A stretch of 64,000 bases of DNA from CAYWOS01 sp964459985 (GTDB taxonomy: Bacteria > Bacillota > Clostridia > Christensenellales > Aristaeellaceae). The notes beneath the pieces were generated by a model. The model ran no database searches, was not told where the DNA came from, and worked only from the letters and a program-made list of their open reading frames with translations. Location: NCBI GenBank assembly GCA_964459985.1, contig CAYWOS010000007.1:1-64000 (forward strand). Direction: 5' to 3'. Positions 53,604 to 63,657 of the stretch are shown here, one piece after another. Position 1 is the first letter of the stretch. Each line of letters opens with the position of its first letter. Both the position numbers and the translations under genes were made by a program.

Positions 53604-56600
53604 ATGCGGCGAACCATTTTGATCGTTGACGACAACCGGATCAACCGCGTATTATTGAAAAAAACGCTGGAAAGCGATTACAGCGTACTGGAGGCGGAAA
53701 ACGGCGAGGAAGCGCTCGCGCTGATCCGCCGCGAGCACGCGCGCCTTTCCGCCGTGCTGCTGGACATCGTCATGCCGCGCATGGACGGTTACGAGGTTCT
53801 GCGGGCGATCCGGGACGACGTGCTGCTCTCCTCCATTCCCGTCATCATGGTCACGGGTTCGGAGGACGAAAAATCGCGGGTCAAGGCGCTGTCCTTCGGG
53901 GCGAACGATTTTATTCTCAAGCCCTTCAGCCCGGACATCGTCCGGCATTGCCTCAAAAACAACATCGCGCTGCGCGAAACGGCGTCCTCGCTGAACGCCT
54001 TCCAGCGCGACAAGCTGACCGGGCTGTACAACCGCGAGGCGTTCTTTGAAAAGGTCACGGCGGCGGTCCGGGAGCGCGAGCCGGGCTACTACATTCTTTC
54101 CTGTTTTGATATCGACAACTTCAAGCTCATCAACGATCAGTTCGGCGCGGCGGAGGGCGACCGCATTCTCCGCGAGATCGGGCGCGTCATGAGCGAGGAT
54201 ATGAAAAAGCTCGGCGGTATCGGCGGCCGGATCGCGGCGGATAACTTTTCCTGCCTGTTCCCGGCCGCGAACAGCGATATGTCCATCACGCGCTTTATCC
54301 GGCAGGACCGCATGACGTTTTCGGAAAAGCAGGCGATCACGCTCAGCGTGGGGCGGTATATCGTCGTCGATCCTTCGCTGCCCGCCAGCGCGCTGTACGA
54401 CAGGGCGTACATCGCCAAGCAGTCGATCAAGGGGCGCTACGACGAGCATATCGCGTATTTCGACGACGCCATGCTCGAAAAGCTGCTGCGCGATCAGCAG
54501 ATCATCGCCGATATGGACGAGGCGATCGCCGGGCATCAGTTCGAGGTGTGGTACCAGCCGCAGGGCAACCACGCCACCGGCGCGCTGGTGGGCGCCGAGG
54601 CGCTCGTGCGCTGGCGGCACCCGCGGCACGGCCTGATCCCGCCGGACAACTTCATCCCCCTGTTCGAGCAGAACGGCTTCGTATACGAATTGGACAAGTA
54701 CGTCTGGCGGAGCGTTTGCGGCAGCTTACGAAAATGGATTGACGAGGGGCGCAATCCCCTGCCCGTGTCGGTCAATCTGTCCCGATACGACGTGTTCCGC
54801 CCCGATCTGCTCGGCGTACTGACGGGGCTGCTCAAGGAATACGATCTCCCCATCGGCCTTCTGCGTCTGGAGATTACCGAATCCGCCTTCGCGCAGTCCG
54901 CCGACGTGATCGTCAGCGTCGTGAAACGGCTGATCGAGGAAGGCTTCACCGTCGAGATCGACGATTTCGGGAGCGGGTATTCCTCGCTCAACACGCTCAA
55001 AAACGTGCCCGCGCAGATCGTCAAGCTCGACATGCGCTTTCTGGAGAGCGACGACGACACCGGGCGCGGCGGGAACATTCTGGAATCCATCGTCCGCATG
55101 ACCAAATGGCTGGGCATGTCGACCATCGCGGAGGGCGTCGAGGAAAGGTCGCAGGCGGACTATCTGCTGTCGGTCGGCTGCAACTACATTCAGGGCTATC
55201 TGTACGCCAGACCCATGCCCGTCGAAGCGTATGAGGCGTACTGCCTCAAGACCGGCAAGGAGGAGCGCCTGATCACCGTCGAATCGGTCGAGCATCTGGA
55301 CAGCAATTCCTTCTGGGACCCCAAAAGCATGGACACGCTTATCTTCAACAGCTTTGTCGGCAGCGCGTGCATACTGGAATATCACAACGACTCGATCGAA
55401 CTGGTGCGCGTGACGGAAAAATACATCGAGGCCATCGGCAGCGCCTCCATGAGCGCCGGGGACGCGCTGAAGCTCGATTGGTACGCGCACATGAACGCCG
55501 AAAGCGCCGCGCGCATCATCGCCGATCTTCGCCGGTCGATCGACAAAAAAACCGAGGTCACGGGCGAGTACGTGTTCCTCGATCTGCCCGGCTGTCCGCA
55601 TGAGACGCACCTGCGCTCCACATTGCGGGTAATCGCCTCGACCGGCGGGCGGCATCTGGTCTACTGCACCAACGAAAACATCACGGCGCAGCGCGAGGCC
55701 GAGCAAAAAGAAAGGAACACCGCGCGCGAACTGGCGCAGATGATTCAGGACATGCCCGGCGGTTACGTCAAAATGCGCATCACGCCGGACGGCGTGATTC
55801 CCGTGTTCGTCAACGACGAATTGTGCCGCATCTGCGGCATGACCCACGATCAGGTTATGTCCATCTACGCGGCGGACGCCTATGCCGGCGTGCATCCGGA
55901 CGATCTCAAGCCCGTCCGGGAGGCGGTCGCGCGCACGGCGGACAACCGCTCCACCGTATCGCTGCGCGTGCGGCTGCGCAACGGACAGGGCGATTACACA
56001 AGCGTGCAGGTTTTCTACCGCGTGAGCGAGGACGCCGACGGCGCGCTCATCCTGAACGGCTATTACGCCGACGCAAGCGAGCAGATCAAGGACGAAAACA
56101 AGCAAAAAGCGCTGCTGGACAACCTGCCCAGCGGCGCGGGCGTGTACGAGTTCAGGGACGGCGCCATGCGCCTGATCTATCAGAACAAGAGCTATTGGGA
56201 TCTCGTCGGCTTGAGCGAGGAGAAATACCTCGATTCCGCGCCCATGTCCGCCATTCATCCCGACGATCTTCCGTCGGTCATGCGCGAATTGAGCGCGGCG
56301 GTCGCCGAGCAAAGGGACGTATCGTGCAGCATCCGTCTGCGCCACCTGACGCTCGGCTTCCGTCCCGTCCATCTGGCGGGCAGGATCGTGCGCGCAAAAG
56401 ACGACGCGCTCCTGATCTACGCCACCTTCACGCCGATATCCAGCGAGGAATTGGCGTACAGGGAAATGCTGCCCATGGCGCTGTCCGCGGAGCAGATGAT
56501 CGAGGATATGCCGGGCGGCTTCGCCAAAATGCTGATCACCGGCACGGCCATCAAGCCCGTGTGCCTGAACGAGGAATTGTGCCGCCTGTGCGGCATGACG

Positions 56601-57725
56601 CGCGAAAAGTTCTTCGCGCTCTATCGGGACGACGCCTACGCCGGCGTGCATCCCGACGACGCCGCCTACACGCACACCGTCATCAGCGAGGCGATCCGGA
56701 AGCGCTCGACGCTCTCGCTGCACATCCGCCTGATCAACGGCCGCGGCGGGTATACGCCCCTCAAGGCGTTCTACCGCGTGACGGAGGACGCGAGCGGGCT
56801 GTACCTGAACGGCTATTACACCGACGCGACCGAAACGGACGCGATGGAGGAGCAGCGCCGCGAGCTGCTTGAAAACCTGCCCTGCGGCGCCGGGATTTAC
56901 GAGGTGACGGGCGACGGCATCCGCGCCACCTATCTGAACAAGCAATACCGCATGTACCTCAAGCGCAGCATCGGCGATCTGAACGAAGCGCCGGTGTTCG
57001 AGGTCGTGCATCCCGACGATATCGACAAGCTCAAAGCGGCGCTGCAAAAGGCGCTGTCGGTGGAAAAGGAAGGCGCCTGCGATATCCGCGTGATGGACGG
57101 CGAGGGCGGGTACATTCCCTTCCATCTGGTGGGGCGGGTCATCGAGCATCACCGCGACAAAACGGCCATTTACGTCACCTACACGCCGATCACCGAAAAG
57201 GAAATGCTGCTGCAAAAGCGCGCCGAGACGGACGGCATGACCGGGCTGTACAACAAGGCGACCGCCGAGGCGATGATCGCCGAGCGCCTGTCCTCCGGGA
57301 ACGGCACGCCCTGCGCGATGATGATCATGGACATCGACAACCTCAAATCCATCAACGATTCCATCGGCCACCCGCAGGGCGACCGCGCCATCTGCCTGAT
57401 CGCGGACACGCTGAAAACGCAGTTCCGCAAGACGGATATCGTCGGCCGCATCGGCGGCGACGAGTTCGCCGTTTTTCTGGAGGGCGTGGAAGACGCCGAA
57501 AAGCTCAAGGATATGGCGTCCGCCCTGCTGACGAGGCTGTCCGCCGTCATGGTTGGCGCGGCGGACGACTATCCCGTCCGCGCCTGCATCGGTATCGCCG
57601 AGGGCGTATCGGGCAAGACATCCTTCCATGAGCTGTACGAGCAGGCGGACAAAGCGCTCTACGCCGCCAAGCATAACGGGAAGAACAAATACGCCGTCTA
57701 TACGGACGGCGGGCAGCCCGCCTGA
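53604..57725 (+). CDS. Multidomain cyclic-di-GMP signalling protein: REC-GGDEF-EAL-PAS(n)-GGDEF
   Basis: A 1373-residue cytoplasmic protein. Receiver domain 3-125 with phospho-acceptor Asp54; a degenerate first GGDEF (AADNF at 211-215); an EAL domain (about 300-545) with intact EAL 332-334, NLS, EITES, DDFGSGYSSL, VKLDM, AEGVE and QGYLYARP motifs, so phosphodiesterase activity is likely; a PAS-like segment (about 560-690); four PAS-like units arranged as an A-B-A-B duplication (about 710-1200); and a C-terminal intact GGDEF (1284-1288) with an RxxD inhibitory site (1275-1278). Both synthesis and breakdown of c-di-GMP are thus possible. GGAGGGA precedes ATG 53604. No kinase partner is adjacent. 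Confidence 0.92.
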   Translation: MRRTILIVDDNRINRVLLKKTLESDYSVLEAENGEEALALIRREHARLSAVLLDIVMPRMDGYEVLRAIRDDVLLSSIPVIMVTGSEDEKSRVKALSFGANDFILKPFSPDIVRHCLKNNIALRETASSLNAFQRDKLTGLYNREAFFEKVTAAVREREPGYYILSCFDIDNFKLINDQFGAAEGDRILREIGRVMSEDMKKLGGIGGRIAADNFSCLFPAANSDMSITRFIRQDRMTFSEKQAITLSVGRYIVVDPSLPASALYDRAYIAKQSIKGRYDEHIAYFDDAMLEKLLRDQQIIADMDEAIAGHQFEVWYQPQGNHATGALVGAEALVRWRHPRHGLIPPDNFIPLFEQNGFVYELDKYVWRSVCGSLRKWIDEGRNPLPVSVNLSRYDVFRPDLLGVLTGLLKEYDLPIGLLRLEITESAFAQSADVIVSVVKRLIEEGFTVEIDDFGSGYSSLNTLKNVPAQIVKLDMRFLESDDDTGRGGNILESIVRMTKWLGMSTIAEGVEERSQADYLLSVGCNYIQGYLYARPMPVEAYEAYCLKTGKEERLITVESVEHLDSNSFWDPKSMDTLIFNSFVGSACILEYHNDSIELVRVTEKYIEAIGSASMSAGDALKLDWYAHMNAESAARIIADLRRSIDKKTEVTGEYVFLDLPGCPHETHLRSTLRVIASTGGRHLVYCTNENITAQREAEQKERNTARELAQMIQDMPGGYVKMRITPDGVIPVFVNDELCRICGMTHDQVMSIYAADAYAGVHPDDLKPVREAVARTADNRSTVSLRVRLRNGQGDYTSVQVFYRVSEDADGALILNGYYADASEQIKDENKQKALLDNLPSGAGVYEFRDGAMRLIYQNKSYWDLVGLSEEKYLDSAPMSAIHPDDLPSVMRELSAAVAEQRDVSCSIRLRHLTLGFRPVHLAGRIVRAKDDALLIYATFTPISSEELAYREMLPMALSAEQMIEDMPGGFAKMLITGTAIKPVCLNEELCRLCGMTREKFFALYRDDAYAGVHPDDAAYTHTVISEAIRKRSTLSLHIRLINGRGGYTPLKAFYRVTEDASGLYLNGYYTDATETDAMEEQRRELLENLPCGAGIYEVTGDGIRATYLNKQYRMYLKRSIGDLNEAPVFEVVHPDDIDKLKAALQKALSVEKEGACDIRVMDGEGGYIPFHLVGRVIEHHRDKTAIYVTYTPITEKEMLLQKRAETDGMTGLYNKATAEAMIAERLSSGNGTPCAMMIMDIDNLKSINDSIGHPQGDRAICLIADTLKTQFRKTDIVGRIGGDEFAVFLEGVEDAEKLKDMASALLTRLSAVMVGAADDYPVRACIGIAEGVSGKTSFHELYEQADKALYAAKHNGKNKYAVYTDGGQPA

Positions 57726-57732
57726 CCGCCGG

Positions 57733-58718
57733 CTATTGATCGTCTTCCGCGCCGGGCGAAATCGCCGCGTTCTCCCCGCCCCGGGGCGCGGAGAAGGACG
57801 CCGCGCCACGGCCGAGGCATTCCAGAAGGATATGATAGAAATCCTCGAAATAGCTCGTGCTGTGCGCATCCACCCGGTCGCAAAGGTAGAAATGCCGCTT
57901 CAGATCGGCATCCGTGATCGGATAATAATGAACCGTCCGGCTCAAATCGAGATCGGGCACGCGTGAAAGATACACGTCCGGGCACAGCATCACGGCGTTC
58001 ATCACCGCCGTCAGGCGGCGGCACGCCTCGAAATTATGCGATTCCAGTATGATTTCGGGGCGAATATCGTTCATCAGGAACAGCCTGTCCTGAACCGCGC
58101 GGATGCTGTGGCCGGACGACAGGCTGATAAACTTTTCGTTTCGCGCCTCCAGCAAGCTGATGGGCGTGCCGCTTTTGATGCGCCGCGCCAGATCGGTCAC
58201 GGGCGAAGCGATCAACAGGATCTCCTCGTTTTCAATCAGGCGGTAGCGCAGGCGCGGATTGGACGGCTCGGTCGTGATCAGCGCCATGTCGCACGTCTGA
58301 TCGAGCACCATTTTTCAAGCGTATTGGAGCCGTACTCCTCCAGCCCGACGTGAATATGCGGGTAGCGCCGCAAAAACTCGGGCAGCACACGCGGCAGGAT
58401 CTGCACGCCGCGCTGGAGCGAAATGCCCAGCCGGATCGTTCCGTACACTTCGCCCTTGATGTCGTTGATGTGGTTGATCATTCTCTCCTGAATCGCCGTC
58501 AGCTGACGAACGGTGTCCAAGTATACCCGTCCGACCTGCGTCAGACGCAGCGGGCTGGAGGATCGGTCGAAGATCGGCGCGCCAAGCTCGGTTTCCACCT
58601 GCTTGACCACCTGACTGAGCGCGGGCTGCGATATGAACACCTGATTCGCCGCTTCCGTGATGCTCCCCGCGCGTTCGATCGCCTGCAGGTAAAAAAAGTG
58701 TTTCGGATGGAAAAGCAT
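57733..58718 (-). pseudogene. LysR-family regulator, frameshifted
   Basis: Two adjacent frames together make one LysR protein: the N-terminal helix-turn-helix part (start ATG 58718, FYLQAIERAGSITEAANQV, then SGSNTLEKW) and the C-terminal effector domain (from MVLDQTCDMAL to 57733). The join is at the five-T run 58311-58315 (five A on the coding strand); one more A would restore reading to NTLEKMVLDQTC, the expected continuity. Either a real single-base deletion, a slippery run or a base-calling error. GGAGG lies close before ATG 58718. A perfect inverted repeat at 58740-58756 suggests its operator. Divergent from the sugar ABC operon at 58927. Confidence 0.85.
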
Positions 58719-58739
58719 AGCGTCCTCCATAAGCATTCT

Positions 58740-58756
58740 CTTATGTATCGCATAAG
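58740..58756. promoter_or_regulatory. LysR-type operator candidate
   Basis: CTTATG-TATCG-CATAAG is a perfect inverted repeat of the T-N11-A kind bound by LysR proteins; a further half site CTTATG lies at 58772-58777, inside the divergent promoter. Confidence 0.6.
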
Positions 58757-58767
58757 AAAAAAGCAAT

Positions 58768-58796
58768 TTGCCTTATGCGCACGTTCAGTATATCAT
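58768..58796 (+). promoter_or_regulatory. Promoter of the fourth sugar ABC operon
   Basis: -35 TTGCCT (58768-58773), 17-base spacer, -10 TATCAT (58791-58796). The upstream LysR-like repeats fit activator control. Confidence 0.6.
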
Positions 58797-58926
58797 ACGT
58801 TTGGAAGGAAATACACCATTCCGCACACATTTTACGGTGCGCTGAACGGTGATTCGCTCCGTTCCGCTTTCCCCCGATTCTGTGCGGCATCGCCGCGTCA
58901 GATACAAATGAAAGGAGTCACCCGTC

Positions 58927-60195
58927 ATGAAGAAACTTCTCGCATTGGTCGTTCTCATGGCAATGCTGTTCAGCGTTGCCGGCGTGCCGGCGCTCGCGGA
59001 CGCGATCGACGACATGGGCCCCGTCACCATCCAGCTCTCCTACAAAGGCAGCGCGAGCGAGGTTGCGCTCCGCGAAAAAATGGGTCAGATGTACATGGAC
59101 AAGCATCCGAACGTGACCATCGAATGGATCACGCTCGGCTCGAATATCGCCCAGAAGCTGATGGTGCTTGCGTCCGGCAACGAGCTGCCCGACGTGATCT
59201 ACCTCAACGAGGACGTGTTGAGCTTTGCTTCCCGCAACATCCTCTACCCCATGAACGACCTGATCGCGCGCGACAATTTCGACACGAGCGTTTTCTACAA
59301 GGAGCTGCTCGACGTGTGCACGCTGGACGGCAAGGTCTACGCGCTGCCGCAGGAAGTCTCCCCCTATGTCGTTTATTACAACATTGATATGTTCGAAGCC
59401 GCCGGCGTGCCGCTCCCGACGGACGACTGGACGCTGGACGAGTTCTACGCCGCCTGCGCGGCGCTGACCGACGCCGAAAAGGGCATCTACGGCATCCGCA
59501 TGCCGATCAACTGGTCGGACCGTCAGCTCAACTACTTCGCGCGTTTTGACGCCCCCGTTTTCACCGAGGACGGCAAAGAGGTCGCCTTCAACAATGAAAA
59601 GGGTCTGGCGGCGCTCAAATTCCTGAACAAGATGGTCGTCGAAGACAAGGTCGCCACCTCGCCCGCCGACGCGATCGCCATCGGCAGCTCCTTCGGCTCG
59701 ATGTTCCGCAACCAGCAGATCGCCATGGAAGAATCCGGGCTGTGGAGCCTGCCGGGATTCCTCTCCACGCCGCTCGAGTTCCGCTGGGACGTCGTGATGG
59801 CGCCCAAGGGAGCCAAGCAGGCCTCCAAGGCCGGCGTGCTGAACTGGGCGATTTCCGCCGACAGCGAGCATGTTGACCTGGCGTGGGACATCATCAAGTT
59901 CTTCACCAGCACCGAGGGCATGTGCGAAATCGCCTCCGCGTGTATGGCGCTTCCGGGCAGCGCGGACGAGACGGCCAATGCCATCATCGCGCAGCAGGAA
60001 ATCCCCGGCAACATCGAAGCGTTCGTCAAGATGGCGAGCCTGCTCGATCTGTCCGACCAGCGCACCACCAAGAAGACCGAAACGCTGAACGAATTCAACA
60101 TCCTCGTCGAGCAGATGCTCAACGGCGATCTGACCCCGGAGGATACCCTCGCGCAGATGACGGAGAACATGAACGCCGTCCTCGCCGAAGACTGA
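58927..60195 (+). CDS. Extracellular sugar-binding protein (family 1)
   Basis: A 422-residue solute-binding protein of the UgpB/MalE-like class (VTIQLSYKGSASEVALREKMG, then PDVIYLNEDVLSF). Signal peptide 1-24 with cleavage ALA-D and no cysteine at all in it. AAAGGAG precedes ATG 58927. It heads an operon with two permeases and a serine hydrolase under likely LysR control. Confidence 0.92.
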   Translation: MKKLLALVVLMAMLFSVAGVPALADAIDDMGPVTIQLSYKGSASEVALREKMGQMYMDKHPNVTIEWITLGSNIAQKLMVLASGNELPDVIYLNEDVLSFASRNILYPMNDLIARDNFDTSVFYKELLDVCTLDGKVYALPQEVSPYVVYYNIDMFEAAGVPLPTDDWTLDEFYAACAALTDAEKGIYGIRMPINWSDRQLNYFARFDAPVFTEDGKEVAFNNEKGLAALKFLNKMVVEDKVATSPADAIAIGSSFGSMFRNQQIAMEESGLWSLPGFLSTPLEFRWDVVMAPKGAKQASKAGVLNWAISADSEHVDLAWDIIKFFTSTEGMCEIASACMALPGSADETANAIIAQQEIPGNIEAFVKMASLLDLSDQRTTKKTETLNEFNILVEQMLNGDLTPEDTLAQMTENMNAVLAED

Positions 60196-60207
60196 TCGAT
60201 CTCCCTC

Positions 60208-60241
60208 GGGGCGCGGCGGGGCGAAAGCCTTACCGCGCCCC
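60208..60241 (+). promoter_or_regulatory. Intergenic stem-loop after binding-protein gene
   Basis: A perfect 9-bp GC stem (60208-60216 with 60233-60241) and a 16-base loop, followed by a mixed pyrimidine stretch. Confidence 0.65.
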
Positions 60242-60274
60242 TCTGTCTTTCTTATCAGATCGGAGGAATCGCTT

Positions 60275-61177
60275 ATGCACGCGAACATCGCCGCGCAGGG
60301 CAGATTAAAGAGGAGCCTGGATTCGGAGTCAACATGGGGCGTATTGTTCATTCTGCCGGCCGTTATCGGCTTTATCGTGTTCATCGCCTTTCCGATCGGC
60401 ATGTCTTTTTATTACAGCCTGACGAAATTTGACGGCATCATCACGCCGAAATACATCGGCTTTGCGAATTACCAGACCCTGTTCACCAACAAACGGTTCT
60501 ACAACTCGCTGTGGAACACCATTTACTTTTCCATCGGCACGGTGCCGACGGGCACGCTGCTTTCCCTGATTGCCGCCGTCGCGCTCAACCGAAAAATGCG
60601 GATGATGAAGTTCTACCGCACGGCGTTCTTCATGCCCGTGGTCGTATCGCTCGTGTCCATTTCCATGGTATGGCAGTGGATGTATCAAAAGGATTACGGC
60701 ATCATCAACACGGCGCTGGGCGCGCTGAATCTGTATCAGCCGCCGTGGCTCGGCAGCAAGTACTGGGCAATGCCGGCGCTGTGGATCATGACGGTCTGGA
60801 AGAATCTGGGCTTTAACGCCATTCTCTTTCTGGCCGGGCTGCAGGGCATATCGCCCAGCATTTACGAATCGGCGGCGCTGGACGGCGCCAACGCGGTCCA
60901 GAAATTCCGCTACATCACGCTGCCGCTCATATCGCATACCACGACGTTCGTGCTGATCAATTCGCTGATCAAGGCCTTCCAGACATTCGACACCATCTAC
61001 ATCATGACCTCCGGCGGGCCGAGCCAGTCGACGGAAGTCATCAGCTTTTTGATCTACACCAACGCGTTTTCGTACTACAAGCAGGGCCTTGCGTGCGCCA
61101 TGGCGTACGTCCTGTTCGTCATCATATTCGCTTTCACGATGATACGCATTCTGTATAAAGAGCGGAGGGAGGCGTGA
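60275..61177 (+). CDS. Carbohydrate ABC transporter permease, UgpA type
   Basis: A 300-residue permease with six spans, EAA loop YESAALDGAN followed by LPLISH, and the family SGGPSQSTEV segment near the C-terminus. GGAGGAA precedes ATG 60275. Partner of the following permease. Confidence 0.94.
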   Translation: MHANIAAQGRLKRSLDSESTWGVLFILPAVIGFIVFIAFPIGMSFYYSLTKFDGIITPKYIGFANYQTLFTNKRFYNSLWNTIYFSIGTVPTGTLLSLIAAVALNRKMRMMKFYRTAFFMPVVVSLVSISMVWQWMYQKDYGIINTALGALNLYQPPWLGSKYWAMPALWIMTVWKNLGFNAILFLAGLQGISPSIYESAALDGANAVQKFRYITLPLISHTTTFVLINSLIKAFQTFDTIYIMTSGGPSQSTEVISFLIYTNAFSYYKQGLACAMAYVLFVIIFAFTMIRILYKERREA

Positions 61178-61179
61178 CC

Positions 61180-62040
61180 ATGTCCGTACACGATCTGAAC
61201 GGCCGCCGATATACGCATGGCGTCTATCTGACGAAAAAATGCCTCGCCCACGCGCTCATGATCGCGCTTTCATTCCTGATGCTTTTCCCGTTCATCTGGA
61301 TGCTCTCCATCTCCTTCAAGAACGAAAACGAGCTGTTCGCCATCCCCGTCCATCTCTTCCCGCGCGTCCCGACGGCGGAGGGCTACCGCAAAATGTGGAC
61401 GGCTTACCCGTGGATGCAGTACGCCTTCAACACGCTTAAAATCTCCGTTCTCACCATCGTCGGGCAGCTGCTCGTTTCCTCGATGGCGGCGTACTCCTTC
61501 GCGCGGCTGCGTTACAAGGGGCGCGAGGTCATCTTCATCATCTTTCTGGGAACGATGATGGTTCCCTTTCAGGTGCTGATGGTATCGCAGTTCAAGATCA
61601 TCAAGCTGTTCGGCTGGATCAATCAGCACGCGTCGCTGTGGGTGCCCAGCGCGTTAAGCGTGTTCGGCATCTTCATGCTCCGCCAGTTTTTCCTGACCAT
61701 TCCCAAGGATCTCGAGGAAGCGGCGCGCATCGACGGCTGCGGCTATCCCCGCATCTACGCCAGGATCATCCTGCCGATCGCCAAGCCCGCGCTGACGGCG
61801 CTGACGGTCATCACCTTTATGTCCTCATGGAACGAATACCTGCGTCCGCTCATCTACATCAATTCGGACGCGAAATGGACGATGACGATGGGGCTGGGTC
61901 GATTCCGCGGCACGTACATCATCGAATGGAACCAGCTCATGGCGGGGACGGTCATATCGGTCGCGCCCATCGTGCTCATCTTTTTGCTCGGGCAGCGCTT
62001 CTTTATCGAGGGCATCGCCATGAGCGGTATGAAGGAATAA
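61180..62040 (+). CDS. Carbohydrate ABC transporter permease, UgpE type
   Basis: A 286-residue permease with six spans, EAA loop EEAARIDGCG followed by LPIAKP. ATG 61180 is preferred to the overlapping GTG 61174 because GGAGGGA is then nine bases away. The start lies two bases after the upstream stop. Confidence 0.93.
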   Translation: MSVHDLNGRRYTHGVYLTKKCLAHALMIALSFLMLFPFIWMLSISFKNENELFAIPVHLFPRVPTAEGYRKMWTAYPWMQYAFNTLKISVLTIVGQLLVSSMAAYSFARLRYKGREVIFIIFLGTMMVPFQVLMVSQFKIIKLFGWINQHASLWVPSALSVFGIFMLRQFFLTIPKDLEEAARIDGCGYPRIYARIILPIAKPALTALTVITFMSSWNEYLRPLIYINSDAKWTMTMGLGRFRGTYIIEWNQLMAGTVISVAPIVLIFLLGQRFFIEGIAMSGMKE

Positions 62041-62112
62041 ACGTTCCGGGAACGGATTCGCAAATCGCTCCCGCGCCCGCCGCCGGCGCAAGGCGGCAAA
62101 GGAGACAGCCAT

Positions 62113-63489
62113 ATGCGCATTCCAGAGGCAAGCCCTCTCTCGCAGGGGATCAGCCCCGACGCGATCGACCGCCTGATCCGCCGCGCGCTGAACGCCGGGA
62201 TCGAGCTGCACGCCTACCGTATCGTGAGAAACGGCCGCCTGATCGCCGCCGGGCGCGTCGCGCCCTATGACGACAGCCTTCCGCATCTGACCTGCTCGCT
62301 GTCCAAAAGCCTGACGTGCATGGCGATCGGCCTGATGATCGATCAGGGCAAACTGCGCCTTGACGACACGGTGGGCGCGGTGCTGAACGACGAAAGCCAC
62401 GCCCCGGGATGGGATCGCGTCAGGGTTTCGCATCTGCTGACCATGACATCGGGGTTGACGGACGATCCGAGAAGACGGTTCGTCGATCCGGCGGAAACGA
62501 GCTGGCTGCGCTGCTGCCTTGAAACGGAACCGGGCGAGCAGCCGGGACGGACATTCCGCTACATGAGCGCGAACAGCTTCCTCCTGTCGGCGATGGTGTC
62601 GAAAATCACGGGACGCTCGCTGCGCGATTATCTGGACGAAGCGCTGTTTACGCCCATGGGCATGGAGGACGTGCGCTGGGAGGCAAGCCCCGAAGGCATC
62701 TCGGCGGGCGCGTTCGGCCTCTGGCTGACGGTCGATCAGATGGCGGCGCTCGCCTGCCTGTTCCTCGCGGACGGCGTGTGGAACGGCCGCCGGTTGATCC
62801 CCGCCGGCTTTATCCGGGACGCGGCTTCCCGGCATGTCGATTCGGATTCCGGTCAGTTCACCCACCGCCAGCAGGTTTGCGGCTACGGATATCAGTTCTG
62901 GATCGGCGCGGGCGGCGCGAGCCGCGCGGACGGATACGCCGGGCAGTTCATTACGCTGGACTTTGAGAATCGCTTTTCCCTGATTACGACGGCGGGCACG
63001 GCGGGCGCGTACGATTTGCTCGATATCGCCGACGAGGAACTGCGCCCGGCGCCCGGGCCGGCGGATTGCCCGGCGGACGGCGCCGCCGAAAGGCGGGAAT
63101 GGGCGCTGCCCGCGCCCGCCTGCGACGAAAAAGACGTCGCGCCCTTTATCGGCCGCTTCCGCGACGAGCGCGGCGACCGCCTGACGGTCGCGGTGCGCGG
63201 CGACCGCCTGACGATCGACGGCGACGGCTTTTGCCGCGTCGAGGCGGGCGTCGGGCGATGGCAGATCGGGCAATACAGCGCCGCGAGCATCACGGCGCAG
63301 GCCGCCGCCGCCGCCCGCGAGGGCGACGCGCTGCGCGTCACGCTGCGCAGCCTGCAAACGCCGTACTCATACGATCTGCTGCTCACGCGCTGCGACGACG
63401 GCGTCGAAGCGCGGCTCATCCCGCGCCTGATCAGCCGTCTGGACGCGTTCCGCTTCCCGGCCATCCGCCGGTATTCGCGCGCGGAATAG
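62113..63489 (+). CDS. Serine hydrolase, class C beta-lactamase/esterase family
   Basis: A 458-residue cytoplasmic protein. The SxxK motif is SLSK with Ser62 and Lys65; the YxN-type element is YMSAN with Tyr150; the third box is a divergent YAGQF in place of KTG/HTG. A C-terminal ~120-residue beta domain (DVAPFIGRFRDERGDR onward) is extra. Such enzymes act as esterases, D-aminopeptidases or transpeptidase-like proteins. AAAGGAG precedes ATG 62113. It ends the sugar ABC operon, so an esterase acting on acylated oligosaccharides is a fair guess. No signal peptide is seen. Confidence 0.85.
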   Translation: MRIPEASPLSQGISPDAIDRLIRRALNAGIELHAYRIVRNGRLIAAGRVAPYDDSLPHLTCSLSKSLTCMAIGLMIDQGKLRLDDTVGAVLNDESHAPGWDRVRVSHLLTMTSGLTDDPRRRFVDPAETSWLRCCLETEPGEQPGRTFRYMSANSFLLSAMVSKITGRSLRDYLDEALFTPMGMEDVRWEASPEGISAGAFGLWLTVDQMAALACLFLADGVWNGRRLIPAGFIRDAASRHVDSDSGQFTHRQQVCGYGYQFWIGAGGASRADGYAGQFITLDFENRFSLITTAGTAGAYDLLDIADEELRPAPGPADCPADGAAERREWALPAPACDEKDVAPFIGRFRDERGDRLTVAVRGDRLTIDGDGFCRVEAGVGRWQIGQYSAASITAQAAAAAREGDALRVTLRSLQTPYSYDLLLTRCDDGVEARLIPRLISRLDAFRFPAIRRYSRAE

Positions 63490-63591
63490 CCCCCCGCGCG
63501 GCAAAACAAGCGCCATATCACACGCCGCCCCCGCGCGGCGGCGCGCGACGTAGTAACCCGCGCCCGCGATCAAATACCGCGTCCATACGAA

Positions 63592-63650
63592 AACCGCGCC
63601 CCCGCGCCGCCGGAAGCATTCCGGACGATCGTCGGGGGCACGGTTCGTTT
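63592..63650. terminator. Bidirectional terminator-like hairpin
   Basis: An outer 13-base stem with one mismatch (63592-63604 with 63633-63645) encloses an inner CCGGA/TCCGG hairpin, with AAA on one flank and TTT on the other. It separates the serine hydrolase from the convergent esterase gene. Confidence 0.6.
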
Positions 63651-63657
63651 GATCGGT

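Noticed and set aside
54726..57869. 1047-residue open frame on the - strand
   Set aside because: Antisense to the GGDEF/EAL gene, no recognisable domain, no ribosome binding site.
57733..58766. Two separate small genes
   Set aside because: The two frames are the N- and C-terminal halves of one LysR protein and join at a homopolymer run.
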